A stretch of 64,000 bases of DNA, from contig CAVQBD010000009.1 in NCBI GenBank assembly GCA_963710645.1, positions 1,816,024 through 1,880,023 on the forward strand, in the 5' to 3' direction. Numbering within the stretch: the first letter of the stretch is position 1; each line of letters starts with the position of its first letter. Positions 49,918 through 60,488 of the stretch are shown one piece after another. Position numbers and translations under genes: made by a program. Source of the DNA: FEB-10 sp963710645 (GTDB lineage Bacteria > Acidobacteriota > Thermoanaerobaculia > Thermoanaerobaculales > Sulfomarinibacteraceae). The notes beneath the pieces are model-generated. The model saw only the letters and a program-made list of their open reading frames with translations, made no database searches and had not been told where the DNA came from.

Positions 49918-50763
49918 TCTACGGGTTCGTCATCGCCGTCTCGCCGCTCTTCGCGGTCGCCTATGTCTGGCGGCGCGGTGCGCTGAAGCCGTTCCCGCGG
50001 TACCGGACCGGGAACGGCGCGGGCGCCGATCGCGGCGCCGTGGCAGTCGGTCCCGACCCGACCCGCGAGGTACTCGACGAAGGAACGCCCGCCGAATGGA
50101 ACGAGGTGACGCCCAACCTCGGTTGGTTGCTGCTCGGGTCGGTCTTCGCCGCCGCGCTGCTCAATGCCGGCCCGATCACCGCCACCCTGTTGGCGAGCGA
50201 CAACGAAGCCGAGTTCGTCACCCGGTTCTCGTTCGCGGTGTTGCTCGCCCGGATCCCGCTGTTCCTGTTCCAGGCGGTCCAGGCGGCACTCCTGCCCGGG
50301 CTCAGCCGTCTCGCCGCACACGGGGAACTCGTCGAGTTCCGTGCCGGCCTGCTCCGGCTGGCCTACCTGGTGATCGCCGTGGGTGTGGTGGGAACCATCG
50401 GGGCCTTCATCCTCGGGCCGTTTCGCGGCCGACGTCGTCTACGAGGTCGACCTGAGCGGGCGCACGCTCGCGATTCTGGCGCTCGCCAGCAGCTTCTACA
50501 TGCTGGCGTTGGCACTCGCCCAAGCCGTGATCGCGCTCAAGGGACATGCCCTCGTGTCGCTGGGGTGGGGAATCGGTGTCGTGACCTTCGTGCTCGTGAC
50601 GTGGCTGGCGAGCGACGATCTGTTCCGGCGCATCGAACTCGGGCTGCTGTTCTCGTCGATCGCCGCCTTGTTGGCGTTCGCCATCGCACTCCGAGCACGC
50701 CTCGCGTCGGGCGTCGTGCCCGACCAGGGGTCGGTCATCGAGGCGACGACGCCGCTCGACTAG
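49911..50763 (+). CDS. Polysaccharide flippase (Wzx-like), N-terminus missing, one frameshift
   Basis: The C-terminal part of a multispanning lipid-linked-oligosaccharide flippase: VYGFVIAVSPLFAVAYVWRR, a loop, then GWLLLGSVFAAALLNAGPITATLL, RIPLFLFQAVQAALLPGLSRL and IAVGVVGTIGAFILGPF. The frame breaks at the TTT of 50421-50423. With one T removed it continues as FAADVVYEVDLSGRTLAILALA and on to VPDQGSVIEATTPLD. Its start is lost at the junction. The stop codon is at the left edge of the IS element. Confidence 0.75.
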
Positions 50764-51880
50764 ATCTTCCTGTCCAGGACTCGGGGTGACGGGTGGTGGT
50801 CTGTGGTGTGGTCATGAGGGTAGTTCGAGGAGGTCGATCGGGCGTCGGCCGCCATGTAGTCGCCGTGGTTGCGGCGCTGGTGGTTGTAGGTGATGAGCCA
50901 GGCGTCAGCTTCGCGCTTGAAGTTGTCGGATCGAGGTGAAGCAGCGCCGATGGAACGCTGGCCGCCAGCACTCTTGGAGCATGGTTCCTTGGAAGCGTTC
51001 GACCACGGCGTTGTGGTTCGGTGAACGCGCCGGGATGAACACCCGGGTGACCTTCTTGGCGGCGAGCGCATCGGCGAAGCGGGTGGCTTTGTATTCGGGT
51101 CCGTTGTCGGCGACGATCGCTTGGATCGGGAACCCGAGCTTGCGCCACACGTTCCAGATCCGTTCGAAGAACGCGACCGACACGGTCTTGTCGACGGTGC
51201 CGACAACGATCCACGCCGTCGCCCACCGCGTTGCGGTGTCGACAGCGGTCAGTTGGTAGACCTTGCCGACACCTTTGAGGTTCCCGATGTAGAACGAGTC
51301 AACCGACACCAGGCCGCCGGGTTTGCCGGACCAGTGGCAGAATCCGAACGGTTCGTCTTCGACCGCGACCTCGGTGACGAGGCCGGTCGTAGCGCGGCGA
51401 TCGCCGCAGCTCGAGCCAGACGCTGGTGGCGACGCCCGAGACCGTGAGCGACCAGCAGGTTCTGCACGGTTGATTTGCTGATCTCGAAGCCCTGATCGGC
51501 GAGCCGGTCGGCGTATTGGCGGCATCCCAACGTTGGGATCGTGATCGCCAATGTCAACAGCATCTCGACGATGTGGGTGGGTGTCGCGTTCGGCATCGCC
51601 GGCGGCCGCCTCGTCTTGGGCAGGAGCGCTGCGAGCCCGTACTTCGCGGCCGTGTTGCGCCATTTGTAGAACGTCTTGTGACGATCCCGAACATGCGACA
51701 TGTCGCAGCGATGTTGCCGGTCTGGCGAGCATGATCCAAGGCGCGGACGCGCTGCTGGTACACAATCTGATCTGAGGTCACGGTGGTGGTCCCTTCGTGG
51801 GTCTGTAGGAGGAACCACAGGTTCCACCACCGGGCCCACCTCACGGCGGACCTGTCACCTCTACCCCTGGACAGGAAGTC
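50764..51880 (-). mobile_element. IS481-type insertion sequence
   Basis: The element is about 1117 bp. CTTCCTGTCCAGG at 50766-50778 and its complement CCTGGACAGGAAG at 51866-51878 form terminal inverted repeats, and similarity continues inward (GGTGAC in both). CTAG at 50760-50763 and 51881-51884 is the apparent 4-bp target duplication. The left copy contains the TAG stop of the flippase gene, so the insertion lies exactly at that gene's end. Confidence 0.8.
50812..51781 (-). pseudogene. IS481-type transposase, several frameshifts
   Basis: The transposase can be followed through at least four reading frames: helix-turn-helix start SDQIVYQQRVRALDHARQTG and KTFYKWRNTAAKYGLAALL, then FEISKSTVQNLLVAHGL. 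The integrase core (SVDSFYIGNLKGVGKVYQL, IVADNGPEYKATRFADAL, NAVVERFQGTM) shows D, D and E of the DDE triad. The C-terminus reads WLITYNHQRRNHGDYM and RRPIDLLELPS. About 320 residues would be expected. The breaks look like single-base indels. Start GTG 51781, stop at 50812. Confidence 0.75.
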
Positions 51881-51902
51881 CTAGACGGGCGGTGCGCCGG
51901 GG

Positions 51903-52887
51903 TCAACGGGCTTTGGTGGCTTCGAGGGCGAGGTCGTTCTCGACCATCATCTTGATCAGGGTCGCGAAGTCGACCTCGGGCTCCCAGCCCAGCTTCTCCT
52001 TGGCCTTGGACGGATCACCGATCAACAGATCGACCTCGGCGGGCCGGAAGAACTTCGGGTCCTGGCGCACGTACGGCTCGCCAGTCGTCGATCCCCACCT
52101 CCGCGAACGCCCACTCCACGAACTCCTCGACCGAGTGCGTCTCGCCCGTCGCCATCACGTAATCGTCGGGCTCGTCCTGCTGCAGCATCATCCACATGCC
52201 CTTGACATAGTCGCCCGCATATCCCCAGTCACGCTTCGCGTCCAAGGTGCCCATCACCAACTCGTGCTGCAACCCCAGCTTGATCCGCGCCGCCGCGTTC
52301 GTGATCTTGCGCGTCACGAACTCGATCCCGCGCCGCGGGCCCTCGTGATTGAACAAGATCCCCGAACACGCAAACAGGTCGTACGACTCGCGATAGTTCA
52401 CCACGATGTCATGGCCGAACACCTTCGCACACCCATACGGCGAACGCGGATGGAACGGCGTCAACTCGGTCTGCGGGGTCTCACGCACCTTGCCGAACAT
52501 CTCCGACGACGACGCCTGATAGAAGCGGATCGGGTTGTTCTGCGCCCCACCCACCATCCGGATCGCCTCCAACATCCGCAACACACCCAACCCGGTGATG
52601 TTCGCCGTCAACTCCGCCTGCGAGAACGACAACGCCACGAAGCTGATCGCACCCAGGTTGTACACCTCGTCGGGCTGCGCCAACTGCAACGCCGCCACCA
52701 ACGACGGCAGATCCGCCAGATCCCCCGGCACCAACTCCAAGAACGGCAACTCCTCCTGCAGCTTCGTCGCCCGCGGATTGTTCTGCCCCTTCACCATCCC
52801 GTACACGTCATAGCCCTTGTCGTGCAGGAACTCCGCGAGATGAAAACCGTCCTGTCCGGTGATCCCGGTGATGAACGCACGTGGCAT
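51903..52887 (-). CDS. gmd: GDP-mannose 4,6-dehydratase, frameshift near the C-terminus
   Basis: Gmd makes GDP-4-keto-6-deoxymannose, precursor of GDP-fucose, rhamnose or perosamine. The NAD-binding start is RAFITGITGQDGFHLAEFL. YQASSSEMFGKVRETPQTE carries the Ser/Glu active-site block and YGCAKVFGHD the YxxxK motif. The frame breaks near 52083 after EVGIDDW. One base adjusted, it continues as YVRQDPKFFRPAEVDLLIGD and ends ALEATKAR at the TGA of 51903-51905. ATG 52887 is preferred over 52923. Confidence 0.9.
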
Positions 52888-52961
52888 GGCGAGCGAGTCT
52901 AGGAGCGGCAACGTCGGACCCACGTGCGCCCGCCGTCGCCCCCATCGCTACGCTGCGAGCA

Positions 52962-54110
52962 ATGTCACACGAGCGGTTGCAGGTGGCGCTCGACGCCGGC
53001 CCGCTCCACGGCCCACGTACCGGGATCGGCAACGCGGTCGCGTGGACGATCGACGCGTTGCGGCGTCGGCACGACCAGTACTCCGAACTCGAACCCAGCG
53101 GTGGCGCCGGACCGGACACCGGCATCGAGTTGCAGCCGTACGTGACGTCTGCGCGAGCCGAGCTGCATCCCGGTGAGCGGCGGCTGCCGATCCCGGCGAC
53201 GGTCGCCCACCGCCTGTGGGCCCGGGCGTCCGTCCCACGGATGGACCGCTGGCTCGGCCGTCCCGACGTGGTGCACGGCACCAACTACGTCGTGCCGCCG
53301 ACTCGCGTGCCGCGTCTCGTGAGCGTGTACGACTGTTGGTTCCTCGACCATCCCGACGACGCCGATCCCGACGTGGCGCGGGCCGGCGCCGTCCTCCGAC
53401 GGGCCATCGGCGAGGGCGCGGAGGTCGTCACGTCGTCGGCCGCAACGACGGAGCGTGTGCGCGAGCTGTTCGAGACGGCCGACGTCACCACCGTGCACCT
53501 CGGCGCACCCCCCGAAGACCGGGCCGAACGGCAAACGGTCCCTGCGCTCGGCGATCCCGAGGCGCCGTTCGTGCTGGCGTTGGGAACGGTGGAGCGTCGA
53601 AAGAACCTGACGACGCTCGTCGGCGCATTTGCGCGGCTGGCCGCCGAACACCGAACCGTCCAGCTGCGCATCGCCGGGCGCGACGGGAACGACTCGGCGA
53701 CGCTCGAGTCGGCGCTCGACCGCCTCCGACCGGACGTGCGGGTTCGAGTGGTGCGCCACGCAACGGTCGACGAGCCGGTGAAGCGCTGGCTGCTCGACCA
53801 CGCAGCCGTGCTGGCCTATCCGTCGCTCGACGAAGGATTCGGTTTCCCGATCCTCGAGGCCCAGCGCGCCGGGACACCGGTCGTGGCGAGCTCGGCCGGA
53901 TCGATCCCCGAAGTCGCCGGCGCCGGAGCGCTCCTCAGCCTGCCACTCGACCAGGATGCGCTCGCCGCCAACCTGTTCTGGGCGCTCGACAGCCCGACCC
54001 GGCGCGCCGAATTGATCGAGCGCGGTCGGGCCAATGTCGAACGGTTCTCGTGGGAACGAACCGCCGACGAGTTGACCGCGATCTATCTCCGACTGGGTCG
54101 GGAGGCCTGA
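52962..54110 (+). CDS. GT4-family glycosyltransferase
   Basis: The 382-residue GT-B fold transferase starts at ATG 52962 (MSHERLQVALDAGPLHG). N-terminal landmarks are GTNYVVPPTRVPRLVSVYD, and C-terminal ones are FVLALGTVERRKNLTTLVGAF, LAYPSLDEGFGFPILEAQRAG (the E-x7-E donor-sugar motif) and VVASSAGSIPEVAG. It probably adds mannose or a deoxyhexose in surface polysaccharide synthesis. Frame is intact throughout, unlike most genes to its right. cofD follows after one base. Confidence 0.88.
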   Translation: MSHERLQVALDAGPLHGPRTGIGNAVAWTIDALRRRHDQYSELEPSGGAGPDTGIELQPYVTSARAELHPGERRLPIPATVAHRLWARASVPRMDRWLGRPDVVHGTNYVVPPTRVPRLVSVYDCWFLDHPDDADPDVARAGAVLRRAIGEGAEVVTSSAATTERVRELFETADVTTVHLGAPPEDRAERQTVPALGDPEAPFVLALGTVERRKNLTTLVGAFARLAAEHRTVQLRIAGRDGNDSATLESALDRLRPDVRVRVVRHATVDEPVKRWLLDHAAVLAYPSLDEGFGFPILEAQRAGTPVVASSAGSIPEVAGAGALLSLPLDQDALAANLFWALDSPTRRAELIERGRANVERFSWERTADELTAIYLRLGREA

Positions 54111-54111
54111 C

Positions 54112-55113
54112 ATGCGCACCGATTCGCATTCCGACCGGATCACCGTGATCTCCGGCGGCGTCGGCGCGGCTCGCTTCCTCCGCGGGTTGATCGACGCCGT
54201 CGACCCGAGCCGGATCACCGCGGTCGTCAACACCGGCGACGACACGGTGCTCCACGGGCTGTCGATCTCTCCCGACCTCGACACCATCACCTACACGCTC
54301 GCCGGAGCGATCGATCCCGAACGCGGCTGGGGGCTCGTCGACGAGACGTGGCGGGCAATGGCGGCGCTGGACCGATACGCGGCCGTTCGACCCGCCGGGT
54401 CGACGGCGGCGCCGCAGTGGTTCAACCTCGGTGACCAGGACCTCGCCACGCACTTCTACCGCACGGCCCGGCTCGCCGAGGGCGCAACGCTGACCGAGGT
54501 CACCGACGAGATCCGTCACGCCTGGAACGTCCCGATCCGCCTGCTTCCGATGTCCGATCAGCGGCGGTCGACGATCGTGTCGGTGACCGAGGACCCCGAT
54601 GCGGCCGGTGCGGCGCGCGACGTGTCGTTCCAGGACTACTTCGTGCGCCTGCGCCACTCGGTTCCGGTCGCTGCGGTCCGTTTCGACGGCGATGCCCAGC
54701 TCGCGCCTGCGGCGGCGTCAGCCCTCTCCGACGCCGGCGTGCATCGTGATCGCACCCTCGAATCCCCTGGTCTCGATCGGCCCGATCCGCTCGCTCGACG
54801 AATGTCGACGACACGCTCGCCGTCGCAACGCGATCGGGTCGTCGCCGTGTCGCCGATCGTCGGCGGCGAGGCGCTCAAGGGCCCGGCCGACCGCATGCTG
54901 CGCGAGCTCGGTCACGAACCGAGCGTGGTCGGCGTCGCCCGGATGTACGCCTCGATCGCCTCCGTGCTCGTGATCGACCCGCTCGACGCACACCTGCGCG
55001 ATGCGGTCGAAGCGGCGGGCATGCGTTGCGTCGTCACACCGTCGGTGATGTCGACGCCGGAGATCGCCCGGGCACTCGCCGAGACGACGCTCGCGTCAGT
55101 GGCGGATCACTGA
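54112..55113 (+). CDS. cofD: 2-phospho-L-lactate transferase (F420 biosynthesis), scrambled middle
   Basis: CofD/FbiA joins the F420 precursor Fo with a phospho-lactate or phosphoenolpyruvate-derived group. The N-terminus ITVISGGVGAARFLRGLIDA and VVNTGDDTVLHGLSISPDLD and the C-terminus RVVAVSPIVGGEALKGPADRML are clear. Between about 54730 and 54835 the open frame reads GVHRDRTLESPGLDRP. The adjacent frame reads IVIAPSNPLVSIGPIRSLDE, which is the conserved segment. At least two compensating indels therefore hide inside an apparently intact 333-residue frame. Presence of F420 genes fits an actinobacterium. Confidence 0.9.
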   Translation: MRTDSHSDRITVISGGVGAARFLRGLIDAVDPSRITAVVNTGDDTVLHGLSISPDLDTITYTLAGAIDPERGWGLVDETWRAMAALDRYAAVRPAGSTAAPQWFNLGDQDLATHFYRTARLAEGATLTEVTDEIRHAWNVPIRLLPMSDQRRSTIVSVTEDPDAAGAARDVSFQDYFVRLRHSVPVAAVRFDGDAQLAPAAASALSDAGVHRDRTLESPGLDRPDPLARRMSTTRSPSQRDRVVAVSPIVGGEALKGPADRMLRELGHEPSVVGVARMYASIASVLVIDPLDAHLRDAVEAAGMRCVVTPSVMSTPEIARALAETTLASVADH

Positions 55114-56028
55114 CGGGTCCTGGCCAGCCCGTCGGCGAGTGAGGTCCACGGCGACCAGCCGAGATGGATCCGCGCCCGCACGGGCGAGACGGCGAACCGC
55201 GGGAGATCGTCCGGACGCGCCGGGGCGACGGTCGGCGCAGGCGCCGGCACCACCGCCGATCTCTCGCCACAGGTCGCGCAACGTCGTCTGCACGCCGGTC
55301 CCGATGTTGATGACGAGACCACTCCCACGTTCGCCGGCCCGGACGAGTGCGTCGACGACGTCGTCGATGAACACGAAGTCGCGCGTCTGGCGACCGTCGC
55401 CTTCGAACGACGGCGGGACGGCACCGTGCTGCGCAGCGAGGAACGCCGCCACGACACCGCCGTCGGGGCGCTGACGGGGACCGTAGACCGATGCCGAGCG
55501 CGAGGGCGGTGAACTCGATCATGTCGCGCTCGCGGTACGTCGACATCAGGTCGATCGACGGCCCGTGCCACAACGCCACGCACGCCCGCGTGGCGTGATG
55601 TCGCCCTCCTTGACGGGGAGCGCCGCCGCGGCGGGTTGACCGTACAGCGCCGAGGCCGGCATGGTGGTCACGACCTTCGACACGCCGTGTCGGCGCGCCG
55701 CTTCCATCGTCGCGAGGGCGGCGTCGAACCCGCGACCCTGTGCCCGCGGCGACGCGATCCGCCCGCGGGAACAGCGCCAGTTGGTACACGAGCTCCGGTC
55801 GACGCATGCCGAACAGAGAGTCGGCCGTCGGACGACGTCGCGTCGATGTGGTGGATCTTCAACGAGCCGCCGGTCGGCGCGGCGCCGGCCGTGCGGGCAT
55901 CGGCGAGGTTCGCCGAGTGAGCCGGTCGACAGGTCGTCGATCACGTCGACGTCGTGCTCCTCGGCGAGGAGTCGATCGACGAGATGGGACCCGATGAATC
56001 CCGCTCCACCGATCACCGCGATTCTCAT
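55107..56028 (-). CDS. NAD-dependent epimerase/dehydratase, multiple frameshifts
   Basis: An extended short-chain dehydrogenase of sugar-nucleotide type. ATG 56028 opens RIAVIGGAGFIGSHLVDRLL and DVDVIDDLSTG. Further pieces in other frames are KVVTTMPASALYGQ, YRERDMIEFTALALG, GDGRQTRDFVFIDDVVDALV and GLVINIGTGVQTTLRDL. The pieces cover the whole family length of about 300 residues in order, so the gene is complete apart from indels. Its stop overlaps that of the convergent cofD. UDP-glucose epimerase-like; exact substrate unknown. Confidence 0.75.
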
Positions 56029-57080
56029 GCGCTGCAGGCTCGAGCAGCTGCGCCGTGTGCCGGGTCACTCGGTCGAGGGCACCGGTCGAACGCAACGTGG
56101 TCGCCGGCGGCGACGACCCCGTCGGCGCCGATCATCGCTTCGATCACGGTCGCGTCGGACTCGACCCGGCCCATCACGAGCGACGACTCGACCTGTGCAC
56201 GAGCTCCGACGAACGCGCCCGGCAGCACGACGGTGTCGACGACCGTGCTCCCCGCCTCGATGACCGCGCCCGAACCGACGATCGTGTTCATCACGGTCGC
56301 ACCCGGGTCGACGGTCGCATCGGCGCGCGATCGCCTCGACATGAGTCGTGGAGTCGATCGTCGCCGAGCAGGTCGAGGTTGGCGGCCCGGTAGAGGTCGG
56401 GGACGCCGGCGTCGATCCAGTAGTCGTCGGTCGCGCAGCCCGTACACGGTGCCCGCCGCGACGAGCTGCGGGAAGGTGTCGCGCTCGATCGACACTCGTG
56501 GAGCCGGGAGCGATCAGGTCGAGCACGCGACGGTTCGAACACGTAGGTGCCGGCGTTGATCAGATTGCTCGGTTCGGTGCCCGGCGCCGGCTTCTCGACG
56601 AACTGAGCGATCCGCCCGCTGCCGTCGGTGCGTCGACGAGTTCGACGACACCGAACGCCGACGGGTCGTCGACGCCGATCAGGTGGATCGTGGCGTCAGC
56701 GCCCGCCGTGCGGTGCGCGTCGACCAGCGCGGCCACGTCGAGGTCGGTCATCACGTCGCCGTTTGCGACCACGAACGTCGAGTCGATCCCGGCTGCGTCG
56801 GCCGCGAAGCGGATCGCTCCACCGGTGTCGAGCGGCTCGGGCTCGACGGCGTAGGTGAGCGCGAACGTCGCCGCACCGTCCGTCGGGGAAGGCCTCGATG
56901 AACGGTTCGGGCTTGAAGCCGAGCGCGAGGACGACGTCGGTGACGCCACCGCGGGCGAGACGGCCGATCAGCCGCTCGATCATCGGGACGTGACCGATCG
57001 GCAGCATCGGCTTGGGGACGTGTTCGGTCAGCGGACGCAACCGGCGTTCCGAAGCCGCCGACCAGGACGACGGCGTGCAT
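56025..57080 (-). CDS. Sugar-phosphate nucleotidyltransferase (mannose-1-P guanylyltransferase type), frameshifts
   Basis: The start MHAVVLVGGFGT at ATG 57080 leads to RPLTEHVPKPMLPIGHVPMIERL (the GGxGTRLxPLT...KP signature split by an indel) and VTDVVLALGFKPEPFIEAFPDG. FALTYAVEPEPLDTGGAI and TFVVANGDVMTDLDV follow. A C-terminal left-handed beta-helix part reads VMNTIVGSGAVIEAGSTVVD and SSLVMGRVESDATVIEAMIG. It makes GDP-mannose or a similar activated sugar. It overlaps its neighbours by four bases on both sides, indicating an operon. Confidence 0.78.
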
Positions 57081-58001
57081 CAGCTGTCGGTTTCGTCGGC
57101 CGGCACCTCGGTCGTGACCGGGTCGGTGCTCGTCGGCCCGTCGCTCGACACCGGTGTCTCGACCGCCGGACCCACGTCCTCCTCGCCGATCTCGTCGGTG
57201 CCGACGGTCACGTCGCCGTCGGAGTCGACCTCGACGCCCGGGAAGAGCTCGTCGGTGCCGGGCTGGCCGCTGTCGTTGAGCGCATCCTCTTCGAAGCTGT
57301 CGATCCACGGCGGCTTGCCGACGTCGGTGCCGTCGGGAACGAAGGCGATGACGACCACCATCGCGTCCTGGTCGAGCGCGAATGTCGTCGAAGCCGGCGA
57401 TGAACGTCGTGCCGTCACCGGTGTCGCTGAAGTTGTCCCAGCGCACGACGCTGCGAACGCCGATCTCGGTCTCGCCGTCGATCGTGCACTTGGTCTCGCC
57501 GGTCTTCGAACACGCCGTCCTCCTGGAACCGGCGGGCAACTGGCGCGCTGGTCCTCGGGGAACTGCAGGACGTCGTCGCTGAGCTCGACGCCGTACACGT
57601 CGAGGAACACGCCGAGCGTGGCCGGCGACCCGACCGACGCCGACGAGAACGGGTGCCAGTGGATCACGCCGTCGTCGTGGCTGTGGATGCCGGTGCGGGC
57701 GAACTCGTGGTTGGACGGGCGGCCGTTGGCGTCCGAGCTTCTCCGTCGCCCGTTGAGCTGGACCCACGTGTCGCACAGGTAGAACCCGTAGGAGTGGTGC
57801 CAGTGGTCGTCGACGGTCGGCGCGCGAGGCATCGGCGGCGGCGAGTCTCACGGGCGTAGACGACGAGCGCCGAGCCGAGCACGATGACGAGCGGCGACGA
57901 TCATCGGGAACAGGGTCCCACCCTGGAAGCGGACCTTCTGCGCCCTTGCCCTTCTGGGCGAGCCGCGCGGCCTTCTTGGTGGATGACGAGGAGGGTGCCA
58001 C
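57080..58001 (-). CDS. Hypothetical membrane-anchored protein, frameshifted
   Basis: A cytoplasmic Lys/Ser-rich start (APSSSSTKKAARLAQKGKG) is followed in shifted frames by one membrane helix (FPMIVAA, then VLGSALVVYARETR). An extracytoplasmic part comes next: VDDHWHHSYGFYLCDTWVQL, SNHEFARTGIHSHDDGVIHWHPF and GVFLDVYGVELSDDVLQFPE. The C-terminal tail is rich in Asp, Glu, Thr and Val. I do not recognise the family. The His- and Asp-rich middle could bind metal. It lies in the polysaccharide operon, overlapping the nucleotidyltransferase start by four bases. Confidence 0.55.
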
Positions 58002-58011
58002 GGACGGCAGG

Positions 58012-59315
58012 CTATCGGTCGGCGGCCAACGCTGGTCGCCGGCGAGCGTCCGGGCCGAGGCGTCGATAGCGTGTACGCCGTCGCCGACGGCGGCCGGCGA
58101 GGCGTGTTCGACCGACCCACGCCCGACCGTCTCGCCCGATCTCGCCGCACCGACCGGGTCGGCGAGGAGCTCGCGGAGCGCCTCGACGAACGCGTCGGGT
58201 CGTCCGGTGGCACCGCGACCCCACCACCCGACTCCGCGAGGATCCCCGGGACCGCGGTTCCGGGTCGATCGACGCGAGCACCGGGCGGCCGGCCGCCATG
58301 ATCGAGTACGTCTTCGACGGCACCGACACCGGCCGAGGCCCGCGCTTGAGCGGCACGACGTGGACGTCGCCGGTCGCCAGCAGTTCGGCGAGGCGGTCCG
58401 GTTCGACGTAGCCGGCGAAGATGACGTTGGCGAGGTCGGCGCGCGGCGGCGTCGAGCACGGCCGTGCCGCGCCGTCGCCGTTGATCAGGAACGTGACGTC
58501 GGGGAGCTCGCGGGCGGCGGTCGACCATCAGGTCGAGCGACTGCGAGAACCCGACGTTCCCGGCGTACAGCACGACCGGTTCGTCGCCGATGCCGAGCTC
58601 GTCGCGGTACGGCGTGAGCCGATCACCGGGAACGATCGCGTCGGTGTCGACGAAGTTCGGGATCACGTGCACCGGGTCGTGGCTCGCGTCGGCGGCACAC
58701 TTCACCGCGCGACGTTGTCGCGCAGGTCGTCGACAGGACGGTGACCGCGTCGGCGACGCGGTAGCTCCAGCCGCTCGAGCAGCCGTGAGCGCGCCGATGA
58801 CCCAGCGATTGGTGATCGCACCGGTCTCGATCGCGGCGTCGGGGAAGACGTCTTGGATGTTGAACACGAAGCGGCGCACGGCGCAGCACGGCGACGAGCC
58901 ATCCGATCAGGCCGAGCGTGAGCGGCGGCGACATCACGAGCACGGTGTCGACCCGGCGGAACCAGCCCCCGGCGCGCAGCGCCTGGACGCCGGCGAGCAG
59001 CGTGTACGCCGAGGAACCCGACGGCCCGCCGAGCAGGTTGGTCTTGTCGTCACCGGGGAACGGATGGACCGCGTGATCGAACCCCACGGGGTGCGCTCGA
59101 CGCGGCACCAGGCGACCCGTCCAGCCGGGCTCGATGCGATGAGTGCGGTACCAGGGCAGCGCGGTGACGACGTGGACCTCGTGCCCCAGCGCCGACGAGC
59201 TCGTCGACGATGCGGGTCATCACGGTGCCGGTCGGTGCGGTGTCGGGCGCGAAGTGCGGACAGAGCACGACGATCGGCGTGCCCGACCTGCGTCGTGCCG
59301 TTCGCCGATCGTCAC
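58012..59315 (-). CDS. GT4 glycosyltransferase (WbuB-like), multiple frameshifts
   Basis: Ordered fragments of a GT-B transferase: IVVLCPHFAPDTAPTGTVMT and RIVDELVGAG at the N-terminus, SGSSAYTLLAGVQALR and VDTVLVMSPPLTLGLIGWL, then FVFNIQDVFPDAAIETGA. VIPNFVDTDAIVPGDRLTP, EPVVLYAGNVGFSQSLDLMV and VPSKTYSIMAAGRPVLASID complete it. The NIQDVFPD and NVGFSQSLD blocks are typical of the WbuB-like, FucNAc-transferring subgroup. Ends are approximate because of indels. The start probably overlaps the previous stop at 59312. Confidence 0.72.
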
Positions 59316-60488
59316 GAGCGCATGACGAGCCGACGCGAGGCGGTACGGCGCGCGGCGAGCCCCTGCACCGGACGGCCGCGGTGAAGTGCGGGCGCTCGGC
59401 GCGGCACGGCCGCAGCCGGACGAGTCCCGGGCGGCGTCGACTCGTCGAGCGCGCCCGCCCAGGCCTCGGATCGTCGCGGCAGCACGAGCCCGGCATCGCC
59501 GACGACTTCGGCCACCGCCGGCTGATCGCGAGCAGATGACCGGCGTCCCGAGCGCCATCGCCTCGACCACCGGCGCACCGAAGCCCTCGTATTCGCTCGG
59601 GAAGACGAGCGCGTCAGCCAGGCGGATCAGACCGTCGCGGTCGGCGTCGGGCGACACGACCCGGTCGCACGACCCGGCGGGTCGAGCCCGAGTCGATCGA
59701 TCAGCCGTCGACCTCCGCGTCGGCCGATGCCCGCGCCACCGAGCAGGACGAGGCGCAGATCCGGATCGGTCCAGTGCGCGGCCATCACCTCGAGCAGGAA
59801 CTCGTGCCCCTTGTGCGGATGGGTGATCGCCGGGAACACGATGACCCGACCGTCGCCGAGGCCGTAGTCGCGTCGCAGTTCGACTCGGTCGGCGGCGCGC
59901 GGCCGAGGTCGGCTCGACACCGTGGGGTACGACGACGACCGTGTCGCGGATCGACGCCGAAGGCGTCGATCACCGTCCGACGGACGTACTCGGTGGGCAC
60001 GGCGTCACGACGGCACGTCGCGACCGACGCGGCATCGTCGAGCGCAGGTACCGGAGCTTGGTCGGCGCTGACGTACTCCGGGATAGGACACGTACTGCAG
60101 GTCGTGGATGGTCAGCACGACGGGTCCGCCACCGAAGCGCGGGGCGGTGCCGCCGCCGTGGTGGACGAGGTCGGCGGCGGGTCCGTCGGGCGAGCCACGT
60201 GTGCTCGGCGAGGACCCGACGCGATCGGTCGTCGCCCGTGATCGTGGCGGTCGACCGTCGGGAACAGTCCGGCGAGCTCGGGATGCGCGTCGACGAACGC
60301 CGGCAGGCAGTACAGCGTCGGGACGATCCCGGCCGGCTGCGCGCCAGGCCGAGGAGCTGGCGGACCAGGTACTCCTCGGAGCCCCCCACGTCACCGGGCA
60401 CACACCACAGCAGGTTCACCGCGACGTCGATCGTCGACGCGTGCGCCGGATCGCGCGATCGTCGGAACAGGTGCCGGGCCGCGCTCAT
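59312..60488 (-). CDS. GT4 glycosyltransferase, multiple frameshifts
   Basis: ATG 60488 opens a frame containing VNLLWCVPGDVGGSEEYLVR. Later fragments are VVLTIHDLQYVSYPG, MPTEYVRRTVIDAFGV, RVIVFPAITHPHKGHEFLLE and LVLLGGAGIG. The donor-binding block is DALVFPSEYEGFGAPVVEAM, followed by ALGTPVICS. These are the standard GT4 landmarks in order. The ATG overlaps the TGA of the next upstream gene. The sugar and acceptor are unknown. Confidence 0.75.
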
